Positions 17,627 through 28,190 of a stretch of DNA of 64,000 bases are shown here, piece after piece. The number at the start of each line of letters is the position of its first letter. Position 1 is the first letter of the stretch. The translations under genes and the position numbers were made by a program. The notes beneath the pieces are model-generated. The model saw nothing but the letters and a program-made list of their open reading frames with translations, made no database searches and was not told where the DNA came from. The DNA is from RCC90-49c sp051016155 (GTDB taxonomy: Bacteria; Bacteroidota; Bacteroidia; Cytophagales; Amoebophilaceae): positions 1,178,001 through 1,242,000 of the forward strand of contig CP136537.1 of the NCBI GenBank assembly GCA_051016155.1, read 5' to 3'.

Positions 17627-18815
17627 TGTAGTAGTTGAAATTTAATCTGACATTGGTTAAATTGTACAACAACTTAAACTACTACCATCATGAACTTAAA
17701 CCAGAAGATTATCAAACCCAAAATTGGACTGCTTGAACTCGCTAAGAGTCTGGGCAACATCTCGGCCGCTTGCAAAACCATGGGATACAGTCGAGACAGC
17801 TACTATCGCTTTAAAGAGCTCTTTGAGACAGGAGGGCAAGAAGCATTGCTAGAGATCAGTCGCAAAAAGCCTATCCTGGCTAATAGAGTAGAGCCCCCTG
17901 TTGAAAAGGCGGTCGTTCAGATGGCCACTGACTTTCCTGCTTATGGGCAACTTAGAGTCGCTAATGAGCTCAAAAAGCAAGGTATTATCGTTTCCCCTGG
18001 AGGCGTTCGCTCTATTTGGCTCCGAAATGACTTGAATAATATCAAGAAGAGACTTCAGGCCTTAGAAGCTAAGATGGCACAAGAAGGCCTTGTGCTCACT
18101 GAGACCCAGCTCCAGGCCATGGAGAAGCATCAGCGTGATAAGGAAGCCCATGGAGAGATCGATACGGAGCATCCAGGCTATCTAGGCTGTCAGGATACCT
18201 ACTATGTAGGACACTTCAAGGGCATTGGCAAGGTCTATGGTCAAGTCTACATTGACTCCTACACGCGTGTAGCAGATTGCAAGCTCTACAATGAAAAGAC
18301 AGCGATAACGAGCGCTGATATGCTCAATGACCGCGTGCTCCCTTGGTATGAGCAGCAAGGGGTACCTATCTTACGCATCCTAACAGATCGAGGAACAGAG
18401 TACAAAGGCAAACTGGAGAACCATGCCTATGAGTTGTTTTTATCGGTCGAGGGGATAAGTCATAGCATGACGCGGGCTTACTCCCCGCAGAGCAACGGAA
18501 TATGCGAGCGATTCAACAGGACGATGAAGCAGGAGTTCTTTGATTGTGCTATGCGCAAGAAGATATATAGGAGTGTAGAGGAGTTACAGACGGACTTGGA
18601 TGTATGGTTAGCTTATTACAACGGGGAGCGTGTGCATAGTGGACGTTATTGTTATGGGAAGACGCCGTTGGCTACGTTGCTCTCAAGTAAGCACCTGAGT
18701 GTGGAGAAGCATAATGAGTTGATGCACCTGAAGGGCAGCTCAGACAGTTATGAGTTAGCAGACAGGAGAGCTAACTAAAATTATCTAATTGTCAGATTAA
18801 ATACTGACTATTACA
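17627..18815 (+). mobile_element. IS481-type insertion sequence, copy B (1189 bp)
   Basis: Inverted relative to copy A and the same length. The flanks show ACTTAG on both sides (17621-17626 region and 18816-18821), a plausible 6-bp target duplication inside IS3 remnant III orfB; one base of offset at the left end leaves its exact length uncertain. This copy looks like an original insertion, unlike copy A. Confidence 0.9.
17690..18778 (+). CDS. IS481-family transposase (copy B)
   Basis: The same 362-residue product as at 13829-14917, with no amino-acid difference between the two translations. HTH region, Asp in VYIDSYTR, Asp in ILTDRGTEY and Glu in ICERFNR are all present. The two inverted copies bound about 2.6 kb (14981-17626) that could invert by homologous recombination. 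Confidence 0.9.
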   Translation: MNLNQKIIKPKIGLLELAKSLGNISAACKTMGYSRDSYYRFKELFETGGQEALLEISRKKPILANRVEPPVEKAVVQMATDFPAYGQLRVANELKKQGIIVSPGGVRSIWLRNDLNNIKKRLQALEAKMAQEGLVLTETQLQAMEKHQRDKEAHGEIDTEHPGYLGCQDTYYVGHFKGIGKVYGQVYIDSYTRVADCKLYNEKTAITSADMLNDRVLPWYEQQGVPILRILTDRGTEYKGKLENHAYELFLSVEGISHSMTRAYSPQSNGICERFNRTMKQEFFDCAMRKKIYRSVEELQTDLDVWLAYYNGERVHSGRYCYGKTPLATLLSSKHLSVEKHNELMHLKGSSDSYELADRRAN

Positions 18816-19173
18816 ACTTAGAGCGATTTGACCATGATCCTTTTGAATCCAGTTTCGTCTTCGAGCTTGGTCTACCTCTCCAAGAGGCTGGCTAAAAAAT
18901 TCTTCTCAATAACAAGCTGCCCTATTTTAGCATGGAGCTGTTTGATCTCCTGTTGGGTGGCTGTCACCTTATCGTTGCCAGCAAAGAGTTGAGTCAGCCC
19001 TGAGGCAGCATCTTTCTTCCACTTGCCAACTAGTCTGCGATCAATGCCATATTTATCAGCAATCTGTGGTAAGGTGTGTTCTCCTTTGAGGGCTTCAAAG
19101 GCTACTTTGTCGAGTAGGTCAGGGCTGACGGATATTTCCCGCAGGAGTTTTCCTGAGGCTCTTTCCTCTCTAA

Positions 19174-19207
19174 GAACCGTACGTGCTGGTTACTCAGCAT
19201 ACGGCTC
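19174..19207 (-). ncRNA. Group II intron domain V
   Basis: 34 nt beginning GAGCCGTATGCTG and ending GTACGGTTC on the minus strand. It is a hairpin with the conserved catalytic-triad position near its start and a bulged upper stem. The maturase TGA stop overlaps its first bases. Confidence 0.88.
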
Positions 19208-20918
19208 AAGCAGCCGTCAGTGGCTTCAGCTGGTTGCCTTGTGTGCTATGAATCTGTTTATGACACATCTCGTGCAATATATTTAGATTCGATAGTTTAT
19301 TGTCTCCCCCGTCTTTTCTTGTCTTGATATGGTGTATATGGAGGGCTTCTCCGTTGTCTAGGCCGCTGTTGCAATTAGGACATTTCCCTTTTTGCCGCTG
19401 CCATAGCTTCGATCGCACTTTTGTCCCATACGGTATCTTCTCTTGCTCTCGTTTGCGCCAGTAACCCCTTGTTTTTGGGTCATCTGGGGAATACCTTTCT
19501 TTGACCAGCTTGTGGTGGCAAGTCGGTATCCATTGGAGCTTAAAGAGATATTTACCTGTCTGGGGGTCCATAAACACCCATTTGTCCTTTCTCGATGGTA
19601 TTGTTCCCCAATAGCGTGGTTTGCGCCAGGACCAGGGTTTGTGGGGATGTCGTCTGTATACATAACGTTCTTGTCGCTTCCACATCCAATGGTCTAGTCT
19701 GTTGAATGTCTTGCTCGATGTATAGTGACGATGGTAATTCCCCCATCCTAGTACCTTCGTATTCAACTCCGTGATGGCCACTGCTAGTGGTTTGTTGAGT
19801 ACCTGCTTCCACGTGGCACGCAGCTTGATGCGAAACGCTTTTTTGGCTGCTTTGCTCGGTTGGGTGTGCACTACCCATCCGCTTCGGTGTCTGCGACTTT
19901 TGTGCATCTTGATCGTGACGCCCAGAAAGTCTATCCCTTCTTTTATGTGTCTAATACGCGTCTTCTCTTCTGATAGTTCCAGTCCTCGTTCCGATAGCCA
20001 TTGATTTAGCTTAAGCGCTGCTTCTTGGCAGCTGGCTTTACTTTTTCCCATCACCATTATGTCATCAGCATATCTTACTACCACATATGGACTGTTCATC
20101 TTCACGCCTTGATTTTTCACGTACTCGACTCCTAGGTGTGCCTCCAACCCATGTAAGGCCACGTTCATCAATAATGGGGAGATCACTCCTCCTTGTGGCG
20201 TCCCCGTTTCGGTGGCGCTCCATTTTCCCTGCTCCATGATCCCTGCTTTCAGCCAACTTGCTATCCATACCCTGCCTGGAAAGTTGCCGATAGCTTTCAG
20301 TAGGTGCTCGTGACTGATGTTGTCAAAGGCGCCTTTTATATCGGCATCGAGTATCCAGTTGCGCGATTTTCTTGCTCCTACTACCTGGTGTACACGTTTT
20401 ATCGCGTCATGGGTGCTCCTCCCTGGTCTAAAGCCATAGCTGGTGGTCTCAAATTGAGCTTCCCAGTGAGGCTCTAGCGCTGTCTTGACTATGCTTTGTT
20501 GGCATCTTGCTATTATTGGTGGTATCCCTAACGGTCTTCGTTTCCCGTTTACCTTGGGGATGTATACCCGTTTGACGGGGCGTACCTGTTGCGGATGGTA
20601 AGACTGTAAGGCTTTGTAGAGCTCGACACGCGCTTTATTGTCCAGCGCTAGCTTGCCGTCTACCCCCGCTGTACGCTTTCCTTTGTTACACTGGGTGACC
20701 TGTCGAATCGCCAGCAGCCTGTTGGCTTTTGAGCGGAGCATGAGGCACTGTAAGCCCCTCACTTTCTTCAGGTCTCCAGCCGCTGAAGCACGGTAGATGC
20801 GTTGGCGCAGTCGATTAACCTGCCGATGGATTTGAGGCCAGTTAATAGTTGACCACTCCAGGGGCTTTGGGTCTAATGGCATTACGTTACCCATGTTGGG
20901 CGCTAACTTTTCTGTCAT
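19206..20918 (-). CDS. ltrA: Group II intron reverse transcriptase/maturase with HNH endonuclease
   Basis: A 570-residue multifunctional protein. The reverse-transcriptase domain (about 60-350) includes GIPPIIARCQQ, YGFRPGRSTHDA, DADIKGAFDNI, GTPQGGVISPLL and the catalytic YADDIMV. The maturase X/thumb region follows (about 370-480, with WKQVLNKPLAVAITELN). The C-terminal HNH endonuclease has CPNCN and LHIHHIKTRKDGGDNKLSNL with a CHK ending (about 515-560). All catalytic motifs are present, so the intron may be mobile. It is encoded in intron domain IV. Confidence 0.95.
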   Translation of the reverse strand: MTEKLAPNMGNVMPLDPKPLEWSTINWPQIHRQVNRLRQRIYRASAAGDLKKVRGLQCLMLRSKANRLLAIRQVTQCNKGKRTAGVDGKLALDNKARVELYKALQSYHPQQVRPVKRVYIPKVNGKRRPLGIPPIIARCQQSIVKTALEPHWEAQFETTSYGFRPGRSTHDAIKRVHQVVGARKSRNWILDADIKGAFDNISHEHLLKAIGNFPGRVWIASWLKAGIMEQGKWSATETGTPQGGVISPLLMNVALHGLEAHLGVEYVKNQGVKMNSPYVVVRYADDIMVMGKSKASCQEAALKLNQWLSERGLELSEEKTRIRHIKEGIDFLGVTIKMHKSRRHRSGWVVHTQPSKAAKKAFRIKLRATWKQVLNKPLAVAITELNTKVLGWGNYHRHYTSSKTFNRLDHWMWKRQERYVYRRHPHKPWSWRKPRYWGTIPSRKDKWVFMDPQTGKYLFKLQWIPTCHHKLVKERYSPDDPKTRGYWRKREQEKIPYGTKVRSKLWQRQKGKCPNCNSGLDNGEALHIHHIKTRKDGGDNKLSNLNILHEMCHKQIHSTQGNQLKPLTAA

Positions 20919-21567
20919 TATTCATTGCCGTTAACAACGTTTCTCCGTACGGCCACCAGGTTCAAGTCTGCCTGCTTTCGCAGTGCGGCAAATTTAGAAC
21001 CGCTATCTACCCCCTTGTGATTTCGGGTGCCCTTTCGGGTGGGTAGCTTTCGCTTTTTGAACCCTCCTCTACCCGCTATATCGTCGATATATCGGGCTTA
21101 CCACGTTCATCACGTAAAAGATGTACTGAGTAGGTGGCCCTCTATGTACCGAAGCACTGGCGTTTTTCCCAGCAGACCAAGACTCTCTGCTGGCAGTTGG
21201 GATTGAACCCTGGCTTCTGATGCGTATCAGGTGGTTTCGCATTGGCTTCTTGACGATACTTTACATTGAGTATTCACAGTTGTTCCACCTAGTTCAGTTT
21301 TGCCTTGCCTCCATTTGGTGTCACCTCACTACTTTGGTTAGGCTTTATCAGGCGCTTAGCACGACCCCGTTACCAGTGTCGCACCGCCCGATTGGCAATA
21401 GGGTATAAACGCGACCCTATCTCACTTGTGTGAGCGCTTCTATCGTGACACTTCGTGTCGCACGCTCTTGAAAGAAGCGGTGTAATTTCTTCTCTGTTTC
21501 ATAGGGGTTACCTCTAGTTTTTCTGAAGTAACGCGCCTTTAGCTTCTTGTCCTAAATTTGGGGTCCA

Positions 21568-21961
21568 TTTCTGTTTGTCTGCCTGAAAGCCTCCTGGCTA
21601 GGACGTAGATTTTAAGCGTACCTCAGTCAATAGCTTGTATGAGGTACTGAGGGAGGCGGGCTTGGAAGAAGGACTGGGGCACAGCCCGATTCTCCATCAT
21701 AAGTCGGAAGTAAGTATCATGTGGGGTTTTGATCTTGTGCATGTAGTAATGAATTGGTGCGCATGGCGACCAACAATGAGTAGACTTAGCCCTTACTTCT
21801 GGAACTATGAATTTACGCCCCTTTGGGCAGTGGCCCTGCATTCCCTAGGTTTTTGTCTAAATTAGCACAAGTTAAGTATCTCCTTCTTGGTCCTAAGTCC
21901 CTGACACAGAGGCCACTTCTGCGCCAGGAAGTATACCAGCCATGACACCGTTCTTGCTACT
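21568..21961. other. Intergenic region, 394 bp
   Basis: A plus-strand frame of about 76 codons at 21635-21865 has no recognisable motif. I see nothing I can support as a gene. Confidence 0.4.
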
Positions 21962-22690
21962 ATGCCCTTAATCCTGAGCATTGAAACTGCTACCCAGGCC
22001 TGCTCCGTGGCGCTTCAGCATGAAGCGCAGTTGATCGCTACGCAGACGCTGCTCATAGCTAAATCTCATGCTGAGGCACTCATGAGCACTATTGAGCACC
22101 TCTTATCCATCAGCCCCTATACCCAAAAAGACCTCACTGCTATAGCCATTTCCAGTGGGCCTGGGTCTTACACAGGCTTGCGAATTGGCACTGCCACGGC
22201 TAAAGGACTTTGCTATGCACTGGACCTTCCACTCATCGCTATCAATACTTTAGAGGCCATGGTCCATGGTGCACAGCCTTATAACATGACAGGGGCACTA
22301 CTTTGCCCTATGATCGATGCCCGACGCATGGAAGTGTATTGTCTGCTAGCAGACGCACAAGGCCACCTCTTGCTTCCTACTCATCCTCGTGTGGTGGATG
22401 CGGATAGTTTTCAAGAATGGTTAGCTAATCACCCCATTCTCTTCTTTGGCGATGGGGCTGCGAAGTGCAAGCCGCTTTTGGCTACGCACAGCCAGGCTTG
22501 GTTTATTGATCAGTGCTATCCTGCAGCCCATCATGTAGGAGCACTCGCCTATCTTAAGTTCCAGCAAGGCGCTTTTGAAGATTTGGCCTATTTTGAACCT
22601 ACTTACTTGAAACCTTTTCAAGGAAGACCAATGAAAGACCAGGGGCTCGTGCTGTCAACTTCCAACCATGAAGTGAAGGACTTCAGCTAG
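21962..22690 (+). CDS. tsaB: tRNA t6A biosynthesis protein TsaB
   Basis: 242 residues, the normal TsaB size. The N-terminus has the ASKHA-fold start LILSIETATQACSVAL, followed by the conserved AISSGPGSYTGLRIG segment (about 62-76) and MIDARRMEVY. TsaB is the scaffold partner of TsaD in making threonylcarbamoyl-adenosine at position 37 of ANN-decoding tRNAs. tsaD and tsaE are not in this window. It is followed by the 16S rRNA gene on the same strand. Confidence 0.93.
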   Translation: MPLILSIETATQACSVALQHEAQLIATQTLLIAKSHAEALMSTIEHLLSISPYTQKDLTAIAISSGPGSYTGLRIGTATAKGLCYALDLPLIAINTLEAMVHGAQPYNMTGALLCPMIDARRMEVYCLLADAQGHLLLPTHPRVVDADSFQEWLANHPILFFGDGAAKCKPLLATHSQAWFIDQCYPAAHHVGALAYLKFQQGAFEDLAYFEPTYLKPFQGRPMKDQGLVLSTSNHEVKDFS

Positions 22691-22860
22691 CTATCTTACA
22701 TGATCTGTTATTTTTTCATACTGCACTGCTTGTGGTATTCGATAAAACAGCTACCTTTGTAACACGAATTCAGAGAGTGATCTCGATTCGCCAGTTCTTT
22801 ACAAGATTGATGTAGTAGGTAAGTTCATTCACAAGTGAGAGGTGCGATTACTTAGAAAAC

Positions 22861-22876
22861 GTTCCTTTCGAGGAAC
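22861..22876 (+). promoter_or_regulatory. Hairpin just upstream of 16S rRNA
   Basis: GTTCCTTTCGAGGAAC folds as a 5-bp or longer stem about 18 bases before the mature 16S start. It could be part of an rRNA processing or leader structure; no promoter boxes were assigned with confidence. Confidence 0.35.
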
Positions 22877-22894
22877 AGTTGTACAGTTAATAAT

Positions 22895-24416
<1,522 letters not shown>

Positions 24417-24592
24417 CTGGAGTAACACGCCCTCTCCACTTACCTCTACATCTTTTTTTAAGCACCACTTGAGCCTGATAGCTCAACAATGCCTTCCCAC
24501 GATAGCACACTTAAGCTACCCACCTAAAAGCAAAGCCATTATTTTAGATATCTAAGCTTGTTCTTTCCTGACCCAACAGCGAGCTTTATCCT

Positions 24593-25282
24593 ATGCGTTA
24601 TCTAACCTTCCTAAAAAAAAACAAACACTTTTTTTTGGCCCTTAGTCTTGTTTTTGCAGTAGGTCTATATCCATTGCTAGCGTCTGACAAAGTAGCCCTC
24701 TTTCTAAAAATTAACAGATTACACCATCCTCTACTCGATCGCCTCTTCTATTATGTGACCTTCTTAGGCAGTAGCCCTATCTATCTCTTACTTATCACTA
24801 CACTGGCCATCAAAAAGCGTGATAGGCACACCTTCTTGCTAGGCCTCGTTAGCTTTGGTTGCATGTCTTTTGTCGTGCAGGGCATGAAACGCATTTTATT
24901 CGCTCATCAGCTACGTCCTATCTTATTGATTCCTACTGATACGCCTTTGCACTTAGTAGAAGGGATCAAGCACCACACCCATCTGAGCTTTCCGTCTGGC
25001 CATGCAGCTACCATCTTCGCGGTAGCTTGCCTGGTCCAACTCAAGTCATCTCGAAAATCCTACGGACGCAGTCTGCTTCTGCTCTTAGGAGCAGCTACTG
25101 TGGCCTACTCTAGGGTCTATCTTTGTCAGCATTTTTATCAGGATATCTATGTAGGGGCATTAGTAGGTACATTAACCACTACCTCAACCTATGCAGTGTT
25201 AAAGGATTGGCAAGACCCTGACAAGCTAGTCCAAAAGCTAATTGCCTCATGGCTGGCAAAGCTTCGGCGCAAAGCTCAGTAA
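24593..25282 (+). CDS. PAP2-family membrane phosphatase
   Basis: 229 residues with an N-terminal membrane helix and further helices. The three acid-phosphatase motifs are present: KRILFAHQLRP (KxxxxxxRP type), SFPSGHAAT and SRVYLCQHFYQD (SRxxxxxHxxxD). Such enzymes dephosphorylate lipid pyrophosphates or phosphates such as undecaprenyl-PP, phosphatidylglycerol-P or lipid A. The substrate cannot be fixed from sequence. The gene lies about 180 bp after the 16S gene and converges on pth. Confidence 0.9.
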   Translation: MRYLTFLKKNKHFFLALSLVFAVGLYPLLASDKVALFLKINRLHHPLLDRLFYYVTFLGSSPIYLLLITTLAIKKRDRHTFLLGLVSFGCMSFVVQGMKRILFAHQLRPILLIPTDTPLHLVEGIKHHTHLSFPSGHAATIFAVACLVQLKSSRKSYGRSLLLLLGAATVAYSRVYLCQHFYQDIYVGALVGTLTTTSTYAVLKDWQDPDKLVQKLIASWLAKLRRKAQ

Positions 25283-25338
25283 CAGCCATGTTGGTAGGGA
25301 AATTGGACTGTAAATGAGAGGCTGTTCATCCTCACTAC

Positions 25339-25917
25339 TCAAGCTACCGATGGGGGAGTAGCATTATATCGCGCCATGGTACGCTCGATCCCTAGCGTAC
25401 AAAAAGCATAAATCATCTCGCAAGCTTGCGCCAACGGGGTGGCCAGGGCCTCCTGCTCTTGGGCTTCAAAACGACTCAGCACATAATCAGCCTGCTGTCC
25501 TTGGGAGAAATGATGACCAATGCCCATGCGCAGCCGTGGATAAGCCTGAGTACCTAGACTTTCCTCGATACTCTTGAGGCCATTGTGGCCCGCATTAGCT
25601 CCTTGCGGACGCATTCTGGGCTTGCCAAAAGGCAGCGCTACATCATCGACTACGACCAAGCTCTTTTCTACGGGCAGTTTCAGTCGGTTCAGCCAGTAAT
25701 GCACTGCCCGACCACTATGGTTCATATAGGTAGAAGGCTTAATGAGCTGCAGCGTTCTTCCTCGGTATCGGCAAGTGGCCCTAGCTGCCAAACGGTCGGT
25801 CTGGAAGACGACTCCTTGGTCTTTGGCCAGCTGGTCCAATACCATAAAGCCCACATTGTGCCTCGTAAGGGCATACTCAGCCCCTACATTGCCCAAGCCA
25901 ATAATGAGGTACTTCAT
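25339..25917 (-). CDS. pth: Peptidyl-tRNA hydrolase
   Basis: 192 residues, standard bacterial Pth size. It starts MKYLIIGLGNVGAEYALTRH with the catalytic His20 in TRHNVGF. It also has PSTYMNHSG, VVVDDVALPFGKPRMRPQG with the catalytic Asp, and AGHNGLKSI. It releases tRNA from prematurely dropped peptidyl-tRNA in the cytoplasm. Next on the same strand (upstream) is rplY, a common rplY-pth neighbourhood. Confidence 0.96.
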   Translation of the reverse strand: MKYLIIGLGNVGAEYALTRHNVGFMVLDQLAKDQGVVFQTDRLAARATCRYRGRTLQLIKPSTYMNHSGRAVHYWLNRLKLPVEKSLVVVDDVALPFGKPRMRPQGANAGHNGLKSIEESLGTQAYPRLRMGIGHHFSQGQQADYVLSRFEAQEQEALATPLAQACEMIYAFCTLGIERTMARYNATPPSVA

Positions 25918-26132
25918 GGTCTATGGATCATCAGGAATGAGACTTCAGCTCGTATTGACAGCTAATTCTCTAACGTTACGCTCTCTAGGACGGAATTATT
26001 GGTCCCTCATCCCCCTAAGCTTCCCCTAACATTCTCTAGGGGCCCAACCACCACCAATAATCTAGCCGTCCAATAACCCAATGAGTCAATAACCCGACAG
26101 TTTAATGAGCTGATGGCTCAATCAACACCTGC

Positions 26133-26711
26133 CTACGCTTCTTCCGTTTTGCTGGCAGCGCTGCGGAGGGCTCTTGGAATCTCTATAGAGGCAACAGGAA
26201 TGCCTGGCGAGGCAAGAATAGTGTAGTTCTCCGTCTTGATGTCTCTTACTCGAGCCATTTGCCCTAAATCAAGGGTAGAAACATCTACCTGAATGCGCTC
26301 TGGCATGTCTTTAGTATAAGCCCATACAGGCAATTTTCTGAGCTTTACAGCTAGATTACCTCCTTTGGTCACGCCAGGGGCCTTGCCCACAGTAGTGGTA
26401 GGAATTTGCATCTTGACGGGCTTGTCCTCAAAGATTTGTAAGAAATCTACATGCAAAATCATCTCACTCACTGGGTGAAACTGAATGTCTTGAAGGATGC
26501 ACCTGTAAGTGTTGCCCTCTAGATGAAGGTGTACAAAGTGCGCATCAGCTGTGTAGACCAAGTCCTTGAGCAAAGCCACGGGTGTGTGAAAATGAAGTTG
26601 CTCTTGGCCGCCATACAGCACGCCAGGGGCATTGGCAGCGCGCCTCAGGCGTTTGGCTTCTTGTTTGCCGAGATTTGCTCTTTTATACCCTGTAATCTCT
26701 AACGTTTTCAT
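26133..26711 (-). CDS. rplY: 50S ribosomal protein L25 (CTC/TL5 form)
   Basis: I place the start at 26711 (MKTLEITGYKR), which gives 192 residues. The in-frame extension to 26783 would overlap prs and has no family match. The N-terminal 5S-rRNA-binding L25 domain (about 1-90) is followed by the C-terminal beta-rich TL5/CTC domain (about 95-180). L25 binds 5S rRNA in the large subunit. The order prs-rplY-pth on the minus strand is a common bacterial arrangement and suggests one operon. Confidence 0.93.
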   Translation of the reverse strand: MKTLEITGYKRANLGKQEAKRLRRAANAPGVLYGGQEQLHFHTPVALLKDLVYTADAHFVHLHLEGNTYRCILQDIQFHPVSEMILHVDFLQIFEDKPVKMQIPTTTVGKAPGVTKGGNLAVKLRKLPVWAYTKDMPERIQVDVSTLDLGQMARVRDIKTENYTILASPGIPVASIEIPRALRSAASKTEEA

Positions 26712-26773
26712 AATGGATAAATATTCGAATAGCTGCAAATATAGCGGATACTCCTCAAATAATATGGGTGAGA

Positions 26774-27673
26774 TCAATCCCACTGTTGGAGGGCTTGGGC
26801 TAACAGCGTAGCAGCGCTGAGTACTTTCAGCTTGTTACTCGGCTGCTTTAGCGGGATGGTGTCTGATACAACAATTTCCTCTAATGCAGACTGGACCAAA
26901 AGCTCACAGGCACTGCCAGAAAGAACAGGGTGGGTACAAAAAGCCCGCACTGTACGGGCACCTTGCGCTTTCAGTTGTGCTGCTGTGGCGAAAAGGGTAC
27001 TGCCTGTATCCACTATATCATCAATAATCACCACAGCTGCCCCTTGCACATTGCCCTGTATCTGTATATATTCGACCTGATTATGCACATTTCTGTGTTT
27101 GTCAACCATTACTAAAGGTGCCTGAAAGTGATCAGCATAGCATTGGGTGCGGGCTACGCTGCCTACGTCTGGCGCCACAAAAGTGAGCTGGGTCAGCTGG
27201 AGACTGCGGATGTAAGGGATAAAAACAGGTGCCATGGTTAGGTGTTTGACGGGCCCTTCAAAAAAATCTATGATGTGGGGGGCATGCAAGTCGCAAGTAA
27301 TGAGCCTATTGAGGCCCGCATTGGTTAGTAAGCGGGCTACTAGCTGGGCACCTATCGAGCTACCTGCATGGTGGGCACGATCTTGTCGCGCATAGCCTAG
27401 GTAAGGCACCACAGCAGTAATGCAGGCAGCGCCTGCACGTTGAGCTGCATCCATGGTGAGCAATAGCTCTATGAGGTGATCTGCAGGAGGGTAGGTAGCC
27501 TGGATTAGGCCTACATGAGCCCCTTGGACCTGGCTGCCCAGCTGTGGACGCAGCTCCCCGTCACTGAACCGTTGGACCTGGAAGTCGCCTAACGGTTGCC
27601 CATACTGGGCAGCTATTTTTTGCGCCAAAGCCTGTGAAGCAGTGCCTGCAAACAGTTGAATAAAGGGCTGCAT
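26774..27673 (-). CDS. prs: Ribose-phosphate pyrophosphokinase
   Basis: 299 residues; makes PRPP from ribose-5-phosphate and ATP for nucleotide, His and Trp synthesis. Motifs are FSDGE near the start, PYLGYARQDR, the DLHA metal/ATP segment and the PRPP loop VVIIDDIVDTGST (about 212-224). It is a little shorter than the usual 310-315 residues and the flexible loop after YARQDR is shortened (AHHAGSSIG), but all substrate-binding motifs are present. It heads a probable prs-rplY-pth transcript. Confidence 0.95.
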   Translation of the reverse strand: MQPFIQLFAGTASQALAQKIAAQYGQPLGDFQVQRFSDGELRPQLGSQVQGAHVGLIQATYPPADHLIELLLTMDAAQRAGAACITAVVPYLGYARQDRAHHAGSSIGAQLVARLLTNAGLNRLITCDLHAPHIIDFFEGPVKHLTMAPVFIPYIRSLQLTQLTFVAPDVGSVARTQCYADHFQAPLVMVDKHRNVHNQVEYIQIQGNVQGAAVVIIDDIVDTGSTLFATAAQLKAQGARTVRAFCTHPVLSGSACELLVQSALEEIVVSDTIPLKQPSNKLKVLSAATLLAQALQQWD

Positions 27674-28137
27674 AAATACGGATGGATTGGGGTTGAAAGA
27701 AAAGGCACGACCAACAGCAAGTGATCAACTACATGCTGGACTGCCTTTTTTGTTGTAATTACAGAGAACAATCATAAACACGACCCATGATAGTCAGGGA
27801 GTGCTGTAGGGCAAAGGCAAAATACACATGCGTGAGCCAAAAGACCAGAGCGTTTTGACAATGCATCTCTCATCTCAGCTGAAAGGGGAGAGGGCTATCG
27901 TTGCATGCTTTGCTTGCAAAACAGTTTGGGCCTAATCCTCGCTTTTCTCTATATTGAGGAGCATTTTACGCAGCCAGAGGGTCATTGAGAACGAGCAGAA
28001 GACTCGGCATAACAAGGGCTTTGTAGGGATATTGTGTGCTGTTCAACACAATAAGAGGGAAGTTTTGAGAAAAGGCCTGTGTAAGGTACGTTAGGAAGCA
28101 ACACGAAATACTGTAAATCATCCTAGCCCCCACACTT
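27674..28137. other. Intergenic region; second half is duplicated at 31660-31922
   Basis: There is no gene. From about 27898 onward the sequence closely matches the region just before the second giant gene (31660-31922). Shared segments include CTCTATATTGAGGAGCAT, GCTTTGTAGGGATATTGTG and AATAAGAGGGAAGTTTTGAG. The duplicated leader likely holds the promoter of both genes. Confidence 0.75.
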
Positions 28138-28190
28138 ATGAGTCACTCCTCCAGTCCTGTAGATATAGGTATTCTAGGTGCTTTTCTTAT
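27898..28190 (+). repeat. Duplicated leader of symporter-HD genes, unit 1
   Basis: Runs through the start codon: the first 51 coding bases of the gene at 28138 are identical to those at 31923. After that, identity drops. The partner is 31660-31973. Confidence 0.8.

Larger units (their letters stand above)
19109..21463 (-). mobile_element. Group II intron (2355 bp) inserted in IS3 orfA
   Basis: The minus-strand 5' end at 21463 reads GTGCGACACGAAG, matching the GUGYG start of group II introns. The 3' end at 19109 reads CTGACCTACTCGAC, ending in AC as expected. Removing 19109-21463 joins TTCAAGAGC to AAAGTAGCC and restores an uninterrupted IS3 orfA (SFKS-KVAFEALKG). Domain V is at 19174-19207, directly after the maturase stop codon. 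Length, ends, ORF position and exon repair all agree. Confidence 0.93.
17476..21567 (-). mobile_element. IS3-family remnant III, split by a group II intron and IS481 copy B
   Basis: Three pieces read in order on the minus strand as one IS3 element of the same type as remnant II. First is 21567-21464: IS end TGGACCCCAAATTTAGG and orfA start MKQRRNYTASFKS. Second is 19108-18816: orfA continues KVAFEALKGEHTLPQIADKYG and orfB begins. Third is 17626-17476: orfB LSLVGLSKSSYYYQKQ. The intron sits between the first two pieces and IS481 copy B between the last two. The orfB end is lost at 17476. Confidence 0.85.

Noticed and set aside
26712..26783. Longer N-terminus for ribosomal protein L25
   Set aside because: It would overlap prs, and the L25 family starts at MKTLEITGYKR (26711).
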